From NCBI RefSeq assembly GCF_052055485.1, contig NZ_CP197171.1, positions 124,001 through 188,000 of the forward strand: a stretch of DNA of 64,000 nucleotides, read 5' to 3'. A program made the translations under genes and the position numbers. Of the stretch, positions 51,855 to 62,900 are shown piece after piece. The DNA is from Amphibacillus sp052055485 (GTDB lineage Bacteria > Bacillota > Bacilli > Bacillales > Amphibacillaceae). The notes below the pieces were generated by a model that saw only the letters and a list, made by a program, of their open reading frames with translations, searched no databases and was not told the origin of the DNA. Numbering within the stretch: the first letter of the stretch is position 1; every line of letters begins with the position of its first letter.

Positions 51855-53858
51855 TTACTCTATTTTTTCAACAAACTGTTGTTCATTCCAAATGTCAATT
51901 CCAAGCTGTTCTGCTTTTGATAATTTCGAACCTGCCTCTTCACCAGCAATAAGTAAATCTGTCTTCTTACTCACACTTCCAGTTACTTTTCCACCCATGT
52001 CTTCGATCTTACCTTTGGCCTCATCTCGAGTTAATTGTTTAAGTTTACCTGTTAAAACAATTGTTTTATCTTGGAACACAGCGTTTATCTTTTCACTTGT
52101 TGGTTTAACACCAAGATAGCTTGTATTAACACCCAATTGTTTCAGCTTTTCAAGCATTAAGGCAACTTTTTCATTGGAAAAATACCGAACAATCGAGTCT
52201 GCCATTTTTTCACCAATTTCATCGATAGCGATAAGCTCTTCATATGAAGCTTGTTGGATCTTTTCAATCTCCCCAAAAGCTATCGCTAAAAGTTTCGCTG
52301 CCGTAACACCAACAAAGCGAATCCCTAAACCAAAAAGCAATCGTTCAAGTGAATTTGACTTTGAAGCTTCAATCGCTCGCAGCAAATTATCGACTGATTT
52401 AGCTCCCATTCGTTCAAGCTCTAATAATTTCTCTCGTTCCAACTGATATAGATCTGTTACCTGATGAACGAGTTTATAAGTATATAGTTGTTCAACTATC
52501 TTTTCCCCTAAGCCATCAATATTCATGGCATTACGTGAAGCAAAGTGAATCAATCCTTCTTTTAATTGAGCAGGGCAATTCGGATTCATGCAGCGCAAGG
52601 CTACTTCTCCCTCAAGCCTTTCTAATTCTGCTCCACATGATGGGCAATGATCTGGCATTTTAAATGGCCTCACCGTCTCGTCCCTTTGCTCTCGAATCAC
52701 ACGGACGACTTCTGGAATAATATCGCCTGCCTTTTTAATAACCACAGCATCATTTAATTGAATATCTTTTTCTTGAATGTAGTCTTCATTATGAAGTGAA
52801 GCACGTTGTACCGTTGTTCCTGCCACTTGAACGGGTTCAAGTAGTGCAGTGGGGGTAACAACTCCTGTCCGCCCTACACTAAGGATGACATCAATTAATT
52901 TCGTTACTGCCTCTTCAGCAGGAAACTTGTAGGCAATCGCCCAACGTGGGCTTTTAGCTGTTGTCTTTAAAATATCATGGTAATCGAGACGATCAACTTT
53001 AATCACAATTCCATCAATATCATAAGATAGATCATTTCGTTTATCAATCCATGCTTCTACATATTCAATAACTTGATTGATGCCTTGACATTTTTTCCAT
53101 TCTTGATTAATTTTAAAGCCTAATTTATTTAAATAGGTTAATCGTTCACTATGTGTAGCAATCGTACCCGCTTGCCACTCTCCAACAGCATACAGAAAAA
53201 TATCTAAATGTCTTTCGGCAGCAATTTTTGGATTTAGTTGGCGCAATGAACCAGCTGCTGCATTTCTCGGATTGGCAAACAACTCTAGCCCTTGTTCTTC
53301 ACGTTCCTTATTCATGCGAATGAAGGATTTTTTTGGCATAAAGGCTTCACCACGAACCTCAATTGTGTTTGTTTCATCAATTTTTAATGGAATGCTTCGA
53401 ATGGTTCTTAAATTTTGACTGATATCCTCACCGATAGAGCCATCGCCGCGGGTTGCACCTTGTTGAAAAAGTCCATCCTGATAACGAAGTGAAACAGCTA
53501 ATCCATCAATTTTTAATTCACAAACATAATCAACCGTTTCGAGTGCTAATCCATCACGAACGCGTCGGTCAAATTCACGTAAATCTTGTTCATTAAATGC
53601 ATTAGCCAAGCTCAACATAGGTATGTTATGCTCTACTTTTACAAATCCTTCAAGCGGCTGTCCACCAATTCTTTGACTCGGCGAATCGGGTGTAATAAGT
53701 TCTGGATGCTGCGCTTCAAGATCGATTAATTCTTGCATTAATCGATCATATTCCGCATCTGGGACAGTTGGATTATCTAACACATAGTATTGATAACCAT
53801 ATTGATGCAATAAGTGACGCAAATCAGTTATTTTTTTCTCTAAAGATGCCAAAGCCAT
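51855..53858 (-). CDS. ligA: NAD-dependent DNA ligase
   Basis: This is a 667-residue LigA. AMP-binding lysine lies in CELKIDG (near residue 116), with RGDGSIGEDI, ANPRNAAAGSLRQL and PRWAIAYKFPA. A zinc finger (CPSC...CMNPNC), helix-hairpin-helix repeats and a C-terminal BRCT domain (VLTGKLKQLTRDEAKG) follow. The start is unsure: GAGGTGAT overlaps ATG 53858, while a TTG at 53852 has ideal spacing. Confidence 0.95.
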   Translation of the reverse strand: MALASLEKKITDLRHLLHQYGYQYYVLDNPTVPDAEYDRLMQELIDLEAQHPELITPDSPSQRIGGQPLEGFVKVEHNIPMLSLANAFNEQDLREFDRRVRDGLALETVDYVCELKIDGLAVSLRYQDGLFQQGATRGDGSIGEDISQNLRTIRSIPLKIDETNTIEVRGEAFMPKKSFIRMNKEREEQGLELFANPRNAAAGSLRQLNPKIAAERHLDIFLYAVGEWQAGTIATHSERLTYLNKLGFKINQEWKKCQGINQVIEYVEAWIDKRNDLSYDIDGIVIKVDRLDYHDILKTTAKSPRWAIAYKFPAEEAVTKLIDVILSVGRTGVVTPTALLEPVQVAGTTVQRASLHNEDYIQEKDIQLNDAVVIKKAGDIIPEVVRVIREQRDETVRPFKMPDHCPSCGAELERLEGEVALRCMNPNCPAQLKEGLIHFASRNAMNIDGLGEKIVEQLYTYKLVHQVTDLYQLEREKLLELERMGAKSVDNLLRAIEASKSNSLERLLFGLGIRFVGVTAAKLLAIAFGEIEKIQQASYEELIAIDEIGEKMADSIVRYFSNEKVALMLEKLKQLGVNTSYLGVKPTSEKINAVFQDKTIVLTGKLKQLTRDEAKGKIEDMGGKVTGSVSKKTDLLIAGEEAGSKLSKAEQLGIDIWNEQQFVEKIE

Positions 53859-53870
53859 CACCTCTCTTCA

Positions 53871-56105
53871 TTATCCTTTCGTGATCGGTGCAAATTTTGC
53901 TAATAAGCGTTTCACACCTGTCGGAGCAGGAAAAGCAACATCTAACTCCATCGAATCACCTGTACCTGTCACCCTTACAATTGTGCCAAGTCCCCATTTT
54001 TTATGTTGCGCTTTATCGCCAACTTGCCAAGCTTCCTTTTCTCCACCAGTCGTTGTCTTTTGGGCTGATCGTTTAGCCGGCTGTTTTTTTTGTTGAACCG
54101 AATCGTGTGATAAAGTTTGTCTCTGGTTAGAGAGACCAAAAGGTAAATCATCCTTCTGTTCTGCAAATCCTGTTAGTAAATCTATCGGAATTTCACGAAT
54201 AAATCGACTCATACTGTTCATATTTGTACGTCCATAAAGTGTTCGCATTTTCGCATGGGTAAGATGCAAAATTTTTTCAGCTCTTGTCATCCCGACATAG
54301 GCTAACCGGCGTTCTTCAGACATTTCCTCATCATCCATTAATGAACGACTATGCGGGAAAACATTTTCCTCCATCCCAACTAGAAAAACAACTGGGAACT
54401 CTAAGCCTTTAGCAGCATGTAATGTCATCATCGTTACTTTATTATCGGCAAAAGGATCATCATCCATACGATCAATATCTGCAATAAGTGCTAAATCAGT
54501 TAAGAAAGCAACTAAGGTTTTATCTTCACTTTCCTGCTCGAAGTTCTGAGTAACGGTTTTAAATTCGTTCAAGTTTTCTAATCGAGTTTGTGCTTCAATC
54601 GTTCGATCATTACTCAGCATTTCCAAATAACCTGTTTTTTCTAAAACTTCTTCAACCATGTCTGTTGCTGTTAGAAATTCCTGCTGCTGAACCCAATTCT
54701 TAATCATTTGACCAAATTTCGCTAACGATTGGGTCGCACGGGTACTTAAACCAACAAAATCAATCTCTTGGGTCGCTGTATAAAGCGAGATATCGTGATT
54801 GGCTGCATAATGTTCAAGTTTTTCTAGCGATGCTCTGCCAATACCACGCTTGGGCTCATTAACAACTCGAGCAAAGCTTAAATCGTCGTTTGGATTTGAA
54901 ATTAAACGAAGATAGGCAAGCATATCTTTTATTTCTTTTCGATCGTAGAATTTGGTTCCACCAACCATTTGATAAGGGATATTTGCTTTAACAAACGTTT
55001 CTTCAATTGCCCTTGATTGAGCATTTGTTCGATATAAAACAGCTACATCACGATAGTTAAAGGCATGTGATTGAATGTAATCTTCTATTTGATTCGCTAC
55101 ATAAATTCCCTCGTAGCGTTCTGTTGCTGCCTCATAATAATTTAGTTTCGAACCACTGTCATTATCGGTCCAAAGTTTTTTCGCTTTACGATCGGAGTTA
55201 TTTTTTATCACTGCATTGGCTGCATCCAGAATGGATTGGGTTGACCGATAATTTTGCTCTAGCAGGACGATCTCAGCATTTGGATAATCCTTTTCAAATG
55301 ACAATATATTCTTAATATCTGCCCCACGCCAACGGTAAATTGATTGGTCAGAATCACCAACCACACAAAGGTTTTGATATTTTTCAGCTAGTTTTTTGAC
55401 TAAATAGTATTGCGCATAGTTCGTATCTTGATATTCATCAACATGAATATATTGAAAACGTCGCTGATAATATTCAAGTGCTTCTGGAACTCGATCAAAT
55501 AAATGAATGGTCTGCATAATTAAATCATCAAAATCAAGTGATTGATTTTTGATTAGTGTTTTTTGATAACTTTGATAAACATCAGCAATAACTTTTTGAT
55601 AATAATCTCCTGCACTTGCCTGAAATTGATCAGGTGTTTGGACATTGTTTTTTGCTGAACTAATTCCTGCAAGTATCGCTCTGGGTTCAAATTTTTTCGG
55701 GTCGATATTTTTTTCCTTTATAATATTCTTAATGACCGTTAATTGATCACCGCTATCCAAAATCGTAAAGCTGCGGCTTAAACCAATTCGGTCCGCATCT
55801 CGACGTAACATCCGAACACACATCGAGTGAAAGGTTGACACCCACATATAATCGGCCTCTGGTCCCACAAGCTGACTGACTCTGTCCTTCATTTCTCGAG
55901 CCGCTTTATTTGTGAAGGTAATAGCCAAAACGTTTCTTGGTGAAATTTGTTTTTCATCTAATAAATAGGCAATCCGGTGTGTTAACACACGTGTTTTTCC
56001 ACTTCCGGCGCCTGCCATAATTAAAAGCGGACCCTCTGTCTTTTGAACCGCTTCTCTTTGCTTATCATTTAATCCATCAAGTAAATGTTTAATGGGTTGA
56101 CTCAC
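53871..56105 (-). CDS. pcrA: ATP-dependent DNA helicase PcrA
   Basis: This 744-residue UvrD-type helicase carries the Q-motif, Walker A (MAGAGSGKTRVLTHR), DEYQDTN, GDSDQSIYRWRGAD, EQNYRSTQSILDAAN and the VMTLHAAKGLEF-like motif. The C-terminal part with GGEKEAWQVGDKAQHKKWG is a Tudor-like RNA polymerase-binding region. It starts with GTG after AAAGGCGGTG. Helicase and ligase lie 10 bases apart. Confidence 0.97.
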   Translation of the reverse strand: MSQPIKHLLDGLNDKQREAVQKTEGPLLIMAGAGSGKTRVLTHRIAYLLDEKQISPRNVLAITFTNKAAREMKDRVSQLVGPEADYMWVSTFHSMCVRMLRRDADRIGLSRSFTILDSGDQLTVIKNIIKEKNIDPKKFEPRAILAGISSAKNNVQTPDQFQASAGDYYQKVIADVYQSYQKTLIKNQSLDFDDLIMQTIHLFDRVPEALEYYQRRFQYIHVDEYQDTNYAQYYLVKKLAEKYQNLCVVGDSDQSIYRWRGADIKNILSFEKDYPNAEIVLLEQNYRSTQSILDAANAVIKNNSDRKAKKLWTDNDSGSKLNYYEAATERYEGIYVANQIEDYIQSHAFNYRDVAVLYRTNAQSRAIEETFVKANIPYQMVGGTKFYDRKEIKDMLAYLRLISNPNDDLSFARVVNEPKRGIGRASLEKLEHYAANHDISLYTATQEIDFVGLSTRATQSLAKFGQMIKNWVQQQEFLTATDMVEEVLEKTGYLEMLSNDRTIEAQTRLENLNEFKTVTQNFEQESEDKTLVAFLTDLALIADIDRMDDDPFADNKVTMMTLHAAKGLEFPVVFLVGMEENVFPHSRSLMDDEEMSEERRLAYVGMTRAEKILHLTHAKMRTLYGRTNMNSMSRFIREIPIDLLTGFAEQKDDLPFGLSNQRQTLSHDSVQQKKQPAKRSAQKTTTGGEKEAWQVGDKAQHKKWGLGTIVRVTGTGDSMELDVAFPAPTGVKRLLAKFAPITKG

Positions 56106-56121
56106 AATGACACCGCCTTTA

Positions 56122-56808
56122 TTAATCTTTTGTTACCTTAGCTGTTTCGATTGCTTGATCGAAATTATCATACAAGCTGTTACCAACAACGATTGTGTCA
56201 GCAAATTCAGCCATTTCTCGAGCTTGATCCAGAGTGGTAATTCCACCGCCATAAACAAGCTGAGTCTCCTTCAATTCTTGTTTGACACTTTTGACAAGAT
56301 TAGGATCTCCATATGTACCACTATATTCTAAATAGAGGATTGGCAGCCTCAACATATGCTCAGCTATTTGCGCATAAGCAATAACATCATCTGCATCAGG
56401 CAGTCGACAATCTGTAAGCTGATATGCCTTTGCCTCTGGATTTAAAATCAAATAACCCTCAGTAGCAACGTCAGACCAATCGATCATCTGACCATACTCT
56501 TTAACTGCTTGATGTTGAATGTCGATCATCCATTTCTTATCTTGACTATTTAGCACAATCGGAATATGGTAAAGATCGAACCCAGGTGTAATCGCATCAA
56601 GGGTTGACACCTCTAGAACACAAGGAACCGTATATCGGCGGATATGACTCATTAAATCAAGTACACTATCTAATGTGATATTATCTGTCCCGCCAACAAT
56701 GACTGCATCTGTACCTGATTGGCAGATTTGGTCTAATTGTTGATCAGTTAATGATTTAGCTGGATCTAATTTAAATACATGCTTCCATGTCTTTCGATTA
56801 TACAACAT
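56122..56808 (-). CDS. pcrB: Heptaprenylglyceryl phosphate synthase
   Basis: This 228-residue TIM-barrel prenyltransferase (GGGP synthase family) begins YNRKTWKHVFKLDPAKSL and has GGTDNI, YLEYSGTYGDP and VYGGGITTLDQA. It joins heptaprenyl diphosphate to glycerol-1-phosphate, giving an archaeal-type lipid in Bacillales. ATG 56808 follows AGGAGG. The partner MoaE-like genes are not here. Confidence 0.95.
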   Translation of the reverse strand: MLYNRKTWKHVFKLDPAKSLTDQQLDQICQSGTDAVIVGGTDNITLDSVLDLMSHIRRYTVPCVLEVSTLDAITPGFDLYHIPIVLNSQDKKWMIDIQHQAVKEYGQMIDWSDVATEGYLILNPEAKAYQLTDCRLPDADDVIAYAQIAEHMLRLPILYLEYSGTYGDPNLVKSVKQELKETQLVYGGGITTLDQAREMAEFADTIVVGNSLYDNFDQAIETAKVTKD

Positions 56809-57123
56809 GAAGCCTCCTAACTCTTCTTTTCTTCTCTTTATGCTTAGAAAATACACATGCGTTTCACCTTTATTCACACACCCATGTGCTAGCATAGACG
56901 TTGTTATAGGTCGTGAGAATCTTAGGCAAAGGTCCTTTGCATGCGTTCATTTTTCTAATTCACTTATCCAATAAAAGCTTTCTTAAAGTATAACAAAAAC
57001 ATAGCCGATACGGGAAATAATTTATGAACTCTTGACGAATCTAGTCGAAATACTTTTGAAAGTAGATGGATCTATCCTATTTTGCTGTTAGTACAATAAT
57101 AGAAGTGAAAAGCGGGGAGCATT

Positions 57124-57240
57124 ATGATGAAGTTAATTGTATTTCACACCACTTAGGAACATATCAACAGAGTTGAAAGTATACTGCATGACTTGGGAGT
57201 AAAGAAACTTGCCTTCCTTTATCAGAAAGGCAAGTTTTCC
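57124..57240 (+). pseudogene. P-II-like small gene remnant
   Basis: After TACAAT (57092-57097) and GGGGAG, an ATG opens MMKLIVFHTT and then TAG; reading on in the same frame gives EHINRVESILHDLGVKKLAF and LYQKGKFSSTYFK. This looks like a P-II/DUF3240-type start (MKLIV..., then xRVESILHDLGVKK). The nonsense codon and loss of the 3' half, which runs into the next gene's terminator, make it a remnant. Confidence 0.35.
57200..57240 (-). terminator. Terminator of the oxidoreductase gene
   Basis: AACTTGCCTT (57206-57215) pairs with AAGGCAAGTT (57227-57236). On the minus strand it lies 10 bases after the stop and is followed by TCTTTACT. Confidence 0.75.
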
Positions 57241-57245
57241 TCAAC

Positions 57246-58232
57246 TTATTTTAAATCTGCTGGAAAAACTAAACCAACTGATTTTCTAGCTTGATCGAGA
57301 ACTTTGATTGTGTTTAAAGAAGTCTCAAACGAATTAACAGGACTCTCACGTAAACCATCATATAATAAATTCATAAAGTGCTCAATTTCATAGTACATCG
57401 TATTATCCTTTTGTTCGACTGAAATATCTGTGATTGTTCCATCTTTATCAATGCGTGTTAGCTGTCGCATATCACTTAATTTATTAATCACAATTGAACC
57501 ATTTTCACCTTGTACTTCTGAAGGAATATGTGAATCTGTAATTTTTGAAAATATTAGATCAGCCATTAACGCTGGATATTTAATAGACATCGTTCCAAGT
57601 CCATCGACACCTGAATCAAGCATAATCACATTTGCCGTTACTGTTTCTGGCATACCAAAGAGAGCAACCAGTGGATAAGCCGTATAGATACCAATATCCA
57701 TTAACGCTCCATTAGACAGCTCTGGTTTAAAGGCATTGAGAACCTCACCTTCTTTATAACGATCATAACGAGAAGAGTATTTGCAAAAATTACCGATGAA
57801 ACGACGGACAGGAGCTATTTTCTCAATTTGCTCTTGCAAAACTTTAAAATTCGGCAAATGCGTTGTTTTCATCCCTTCCATTAATAGAACATTATTCGTT
57901 TGAGCAACCTCAATCATTCGTTCAGCCTCCTGCTGATTAGAAGCAAATGGTTTTTCAACAAAGACATGTTTGCCTTGTTTCATACAGAGGATTGCTTGCT
58001 CACAATGAAGAGCTGTTGGACTAGCGATATAAACAGCATCCATCTCTTCACTCTTAGCAAACTCAATTAAATCAGTATAAGTATGCTCCACTTGATACTT
58101 AGCCGCAAATTCTTTCGCCTTCTCTTCTGTTCGAGAATAAATAGTCGTTAATTTAAAATGATCAATCGTCAAACCTGCCTGTAGAAAATGATCGGTAATC
58201 CGATTTGTTCCAATCACGCCAAAACGAACCAT
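57246..58232 (-). CDS. Gfo/Idh/MocA-family oxidoreductase
   Basis: This 328-residue NAD(P) oxidoreductase has an N-terminal Rossmann start (VRFGVIGTNRITDHFLQA) and the EKPFA motif (GKHVFVEKPFASN), with GALMDIGIY in the substrate domain. Usual substrates are sugars, inositols or amino-sugar acids. It stands 16 bases after yerC. In B. subtilis the matching slot holds a different gene (yerD), so this may be a replacement. Confidence 0.88.
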   Translation of the reverse strand: MVRFGVIGTNRITDHFLQAGLTIDHFKLTTIYSRTEEKAKEFAAKYQVEHTYTDLIEFAKSEEMDAVYIASPTALHCEQAILCMKQGKHVFVEKPFASNQQEAERMIEVAQTNNVLLMEGMKTTHLPNFKVLQEQIEKIAPVRRFIGNFCKYSSRYDRYKEGEVLNAFKPELSNGALMDIGIYTAYPLVALFGMPETVTANVIMLDSGVDGLGTMSIKYPALMADLIFSKITDSHIPSEVQGENGSIVINKLSDMRQLTRIDKDGTITDISVEQKDNTMYYEIEHFMNLLYDGLRESPVNSFETSLNTIKVLDQARKSVGLVFPADLK

Positions 58233-58248
58233 ATTAGTTTCCTCCCTC

Positions 58249-58542
58249 TTAATCTTCTTTCAATCGATCTAGAATAATTTGATAACCACCACTACCATAA
58301 GTTAAGCACCGTTTCACACGAGAAATCGTTGTTGTTGATGCATTAGATTTTTCTGCAATGGTCTGATAGGTCTCCCCTTCGTCAAGCATCTTAGCAACAG
58401 CTAAGCGTTGGGTTAAAGATTGGATTTCATTCATTGTTGCAAGATCATCAAAGAAGCGATAACATTCTTCACGATTTTCCAACGATAAAATAGCATCAAA
58501 TAATTGGTCAAGCTGTTCCCCGCGTAATTTATCAATTTGCAC
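58249..58542 (-). CDS. yerC: YerC/YecD family TrpR-like protein
   Basis: This 97-residue protein has a TrpR-like helix-turn-helix (SLTQRLAVAKMLDEGETYQT, then SNASTTTISRVKRCL). It starts with GTG nine bases after GGAGG. YerC sits between yerB and pcrB in bacilli. Its target is unknown. Confidence 0.9.
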   Translation of the reverse strand: MQIDKLRGEQLDQLFDAILSLENREECYRFFDDLATMNEIQSLTQRLAVAKMLDEGETYQTIAEKSNASTTTISRVKRCLTYGSGGYQIILDRLKED

Positions 58543-58555
58543 CTCAATTAACCTC

Positions 58556-59590
58556 CTATTCTATTTCGTCCACACCTGCTAACCCGGGACTAGTCGGAAT
58601 AACATTAATCCACGTTTTCCCCGGGACGAGATCAACAGGATCACCATCTTGAACAGGCACAATATGACCATCAATATTTTGCCATTGAATTTTTTGGATT
58701 AAGCCTTTTTGTAGCAAGTACGCATTGCCACCTGAAGTAAAATCAATTTCCCGTCTCCCTTGCTCATCAATAACTTGATGGGCTGTTTCCATAATGAAAA
58801 CATTGTTTAACTGGATAGGAGCTTGATCATTTAAGTCAACCGTTTGTTGATCACCATTATAGCGTAGATAAGCATCAGCTGTTTGATCATATTGATAACG
58901 AACCGTCTCTTGTCCATAACTTAGTGATACTTCTGATACGCTTTCTCCAGTTAAGTCATCTAACTGATCTTGTTCCAAAAAGGATAATGGCTTATGTTCT
59001 ACTTCCATTTCATACCCTTGATTTCTTGCGACCTCTTCAACTGCAGTAAAATTCAAATAGGAATTATGCGGAGCAACACGAGAAGAATCCCGATTAAAGA
59101 GATGACCATCATTGTCAAAATAGGACCCATTTAAATGATCGGCTGCACCTCCTCTAAGCATATCCTCAATATGATCGGCAGCTCCATGATAAACATATAA
59201 GGCATTGTAAGCATTAGCTAAGTTAAAGTAATAAGGTCTTGCACTTCTTACAGGGCCAACCACTTCTGGCTTTTCACTCTGAAACATAGCTAAAAAACGC
59301 GTCGTTTGCCCCTCTGCTAAAATCTCAAAAACAATGTCTGCCTGAGATAAGCCACTTTGTGGTCGGGCAGCTGGGTGATTATTGACCATCACACTAACAA
59401 TGCGATTAGTACTCGGCTCGGCTGTTCTTATCCCCGTTAAAGGAAAAGTAAATTCTGGTTCAATCGTGTCTAGTTCTTCTTGTTCAAATTCTTTTTTCTC
59501 TAAATCCTGACTATTTTTTTCAAAATTATTAGAACAGCCTGCAACCATTAAGATAAATAAAACTAATCCAATCAATGATTTATATTTCAT
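58556..59590 (-). CDS. yerB: YerB-family lipoprotein (DUF3048)
   Basis: This 344-residue lipoprotein has a signal peptide with lipobox VAGC (cleaved before C19), then the DUF3048 region: VMVNNHPAARPQSGLSQADI, FQSEKPEVVGPVRSAR, HGAADHIEDMLRGG and LVPGKTWINVI. Anchored to the outer face of the membrane; function unknown. First of the yerB-yerC-pcrB-pcrA-ligA series here. Confidence 0.9.
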   Translation of the reverse strand: MKYKSLIGLVLFILMVAGCSNNFEKNSQDLEKKEFEQEELDTIEPEFTFPLTGIRTAEPSTNRIVSVMVNNHPAARPQSGLSQADIVFEILAEGQTTRFLAMFQSEKPEVVGPVRSARPYYFNLANAYNALYVYHGAADHIEDMLRGGAADHLNGSYFDNDGHLFNRDSSRVAPHNSYLNFTAVEEVARNQGYEMEVEHKPLSFLEQDQLDDLTGESVSEVSLSYGQETVRYQYDQTADAYLRYNGDQQTVDLNDQAPIQLNNVFIMETAHQVIDEQGRREIDFTSGGNAYLLQKGLIQKIQWQNIDGHIVPVQDGDPVDLVPGKTWINVIPTSPGLAGVDEIE

Positions 59591-59865
59591 TGTTTTATCA
59601 CCCTTTACTACTCTAGTCTATTAACATCTTACTATGATGAATTATATCAAAGATCTAGCAGAATCGCTCTAACTTTTAGCTAAATAATTTAAATACTTGG
59701 CAAATCAGGAGAAAAATATTTTATACTAAAACGATCAAAAGCATTCCATTCTATCGATGATTGGATGAGTAAAGTGAACACTCTACTTTTAAACGGATGT
59801 GATAAGTTCTTCATTCCCATCAAAGACATTCACTAGCATTTATCTTCTACTAACGGATAAAGGAA

Positions 59866-59894
59866 AAAAGAAGCTGTCTTTTTCAACAGCTTCC
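59866..59894 (-). terminator. Terminator of the GH31 surface protein gene
   Basis: On the minus strand GAAGCTGTT (59894-59886) pairs with GACAGCTTC (59880-59872) and is followed by TTTTTTCC. It lies about 20 bases after the stop at 59916. Confidence 0.82.
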
Positions 59895-59915
59895 TCACTA
59901 AAACTTACTTAGCTC

Positions 59916-62900
59916 TTACTTAGCGGATTGTTTCTTTCTATTTATCAAAAATACGATCAGCCCGCCTACTATTAATAGCATAAACCCTATGCCTAACCAG
60001 TTATAGATTGATGTTGCTGTAGCTGGTAATGAGTCACCATCAGCTGATGAATCTTCTGGATCTGATGGGGCTGGATCTTTTGGCTTCTCTGGATCTAAGC
60101 CATCAGATTGCACAGCTTCAAGATCTTCTAGCGCTTGTTCTAAAGTTGCAAATGCCATATCTACATCGGATTGGGTTGCTTCTTCATTGGCTAAAATAGC
60201 TTTTGCTGCTCTAAGTGCTTCGACTAAATTAGCATAGCTTTCCGTTGTATAATCAGCTGCATTTAAAGCTTCAGCTTCTGCTACTAGCTCTGCCAAATCA
60301 GATTTTTCTGTTTCCTCTGGTATCGGACTTGGTTTCTTTTCTTCTAGCTGATCAATTGCTGATTGTAAATTTGCTTCAGCAGCATCTACTTCGGCTTGAG
60401 TTGCCTCTTCATCTGCTAAAACAGCTTGTGCTGTTTCTAAAGCTGCTTTTAAATTTGCGTAGCTTTCATCTGTATAGACATTAGCATCATAGTCTGCTGC
60501 ATCGGTAACAAGTTGTTCCAGTTTTTCCTTAACTACTTTTTCTATTTTAATGTCTTCAAGTTGTTCGATAGCATCTAACAAGAGGTCCTCGACCAAGTCA
60601 ACAAATTCTTGAGTTACCTCTTCATCTTCAGTTGCCAGTATAGCTTCAGCAAAATTCAAAATTTGAATGAAGTAATCCCAAGTTTCAGGTGTATAATCGG
60701 CTTCATCCATCTCTTTTGCATCTGCTACAAGAGTTGCTAAGTTTTCTTTATCAACTACTTCAGGTTCGACTGGCTTTAACTGTTCTACTGCATCTTGTAA
60801 AGCAACTATCGCTTCATCTACCTCTGTTTGAGTAGCTGTTTCATCTGCTATTACTGCTTCGGCATGACTCAAAGCGTCAGCAAATACTTCCCAGCTCTCT
60901 TCTGTATAGTCTGCTTCCAACTTATCTACTTGTAGGGCAACAAGGGTCTCTAATTCTGATTTATCAACCTCTTCTGCTTCAAGCAGCTCTAATTGTTCAA
61001 CAGCTTCTTGTAATGCGATTACCGCTTCATCTACTTCTTCCTGAGTGACTTCCTCATCTGTCAAAACGGCTTCAGCACTATTCAAAACTTCAACAAATAC
61101 TTCCCAGCTTTCTGATGTATAATCTTCCGCTTGTTTGTCAGCATGTGCTTCAACAAGTGCGGCCAACACTCTTTTATCAATTTCAACTTCTGCAATTTCC
61201 TCTAACTCAGATATACTTGCTTGCAAGGTCACTATTGCTATATTTACCTCTGCTTGAGTTACAGCAGGATCGTCAAATACGTTTTTAGCCGTTTCTAACC
61301 TTTCACTGAAGTTTTGCCAAGTTTCAGGTGTATAATCGGCTTCATTTAACGCTTCTGCTTCTGCAATAAGATTTTCTAAATCAGATTTATCGACTTCATC
61401 AGGTTCCTCAGAGTCGTCAGCATGCAACGCTGTAAATTCAACTTCTGCAACAGATAACATTCTAGGACTATTATGCGATTCTAGAAACTCAATCGTTACA
61501 TCAGTAAACCTCGTCCCTTCTGGAACATCTAAGTCGGCAAAATCATATATTACTGATTCTGCATCTTTTTCAACATCCTTATCCCCTAAATCATAAGCAT
61601 TTCCAGCTTGATCATAAGCCGTAGCCGTAAGTTTCTTTATCAAACCATTTGAACCGACAGTACGGTTAAATACTTCAAATTTAAGCAGCTGCTGTGGCTG
61701 ATTAAATGTAAAATCAACCTCTAACGGAAGTTCAGCGTATTCTTCCTGATCCTCATCGAAAATCCAGATTAATTCTGCTAACGTATTGAGATCGCCATCA
61801 ATGAGTCTGTCAAAAGCTGCCTCTCCGTCTTGCATTTTATCTCCATCACCAGTAACAGTCATATCCTCATTTGTTAAGATAACTTCATGTGGTTCTTCTG
61901 GATCTGGGTCTGGATCACCAGGAACCATTGTCTCTTCATCAAGGACATCAAAACTTGTATTGACTAATAATAGTCGTGATGCTGGAACATCAAACGTAAG
62001 ATCTTCATTAGCTCTTAGGGTAACTGTAGCTAATGTTCCTGACCCTTCTAATGTGTCCTGCGTTCCTTTATTAGAAAAAGCGACAAAGACACGGTTGGGT
62101 GCATCACTTCCTCCATCCACACGTTGAGAGTAATTTAACATGTGTTCCGTTAATTCAGTTGGTGAAGTCTCAACATATGAAAATCTTGAATCCTGGACGA
62201 ATTCCGCATTAAAGGCATTGATATCTTGGAGACCTTCGCCAATTATCTCGACTGTAAATTCTTCTCCTGCTTGCACTTCTTCTTGCTCAGGGACTATTTT
62301 CAACTCCCCTTGTATGTCTCTACCTGTAGCCTCTAACGGGTTTTCTCCTAATTGTCCAGCTACATACATAAGATCATAGGCATCAATCACACCATTATAA
62401 TTAATATCGACTCTCGATACTTGATCCCATGTATTTGTTTGATCAAAGCCCATATAGCTTGCAAAGAAATTCAAATCCTCTTCATCGATGACACCATCAG
62501 GAATATTTTCTCCTACCACAAATCCATTTGTACCATCAATTTTGTACGGTCTGAACTCTGCAGCACTACCAAATCCACCTACAGCGTTCGTAATTGTCAG
62601 CTTAATATATCGGGCTGAAATGTTATCATCAAACTCAATTGTTTTGGTTTCTCCACTGCTTTCAAACTCGCCACCAGTGATAATATTTTGATATGTTTTG
62701 CCATCTAAGCTAACGTCTAAATTATATTCTGTAATGGTTCCATTCCCTGCATCATCTCTTGGCACATACTCAAACTTGTCTAATTCATAGCCTAACTGCA
62801 TATCAATTTCAAAAGTATGTGGTAATTCATTTCCACTGTTCCAATCTGTATGCCAAGTCGTCCCTTCATCACCATCTAATGCCGCTTCTGGTCCACTTCC

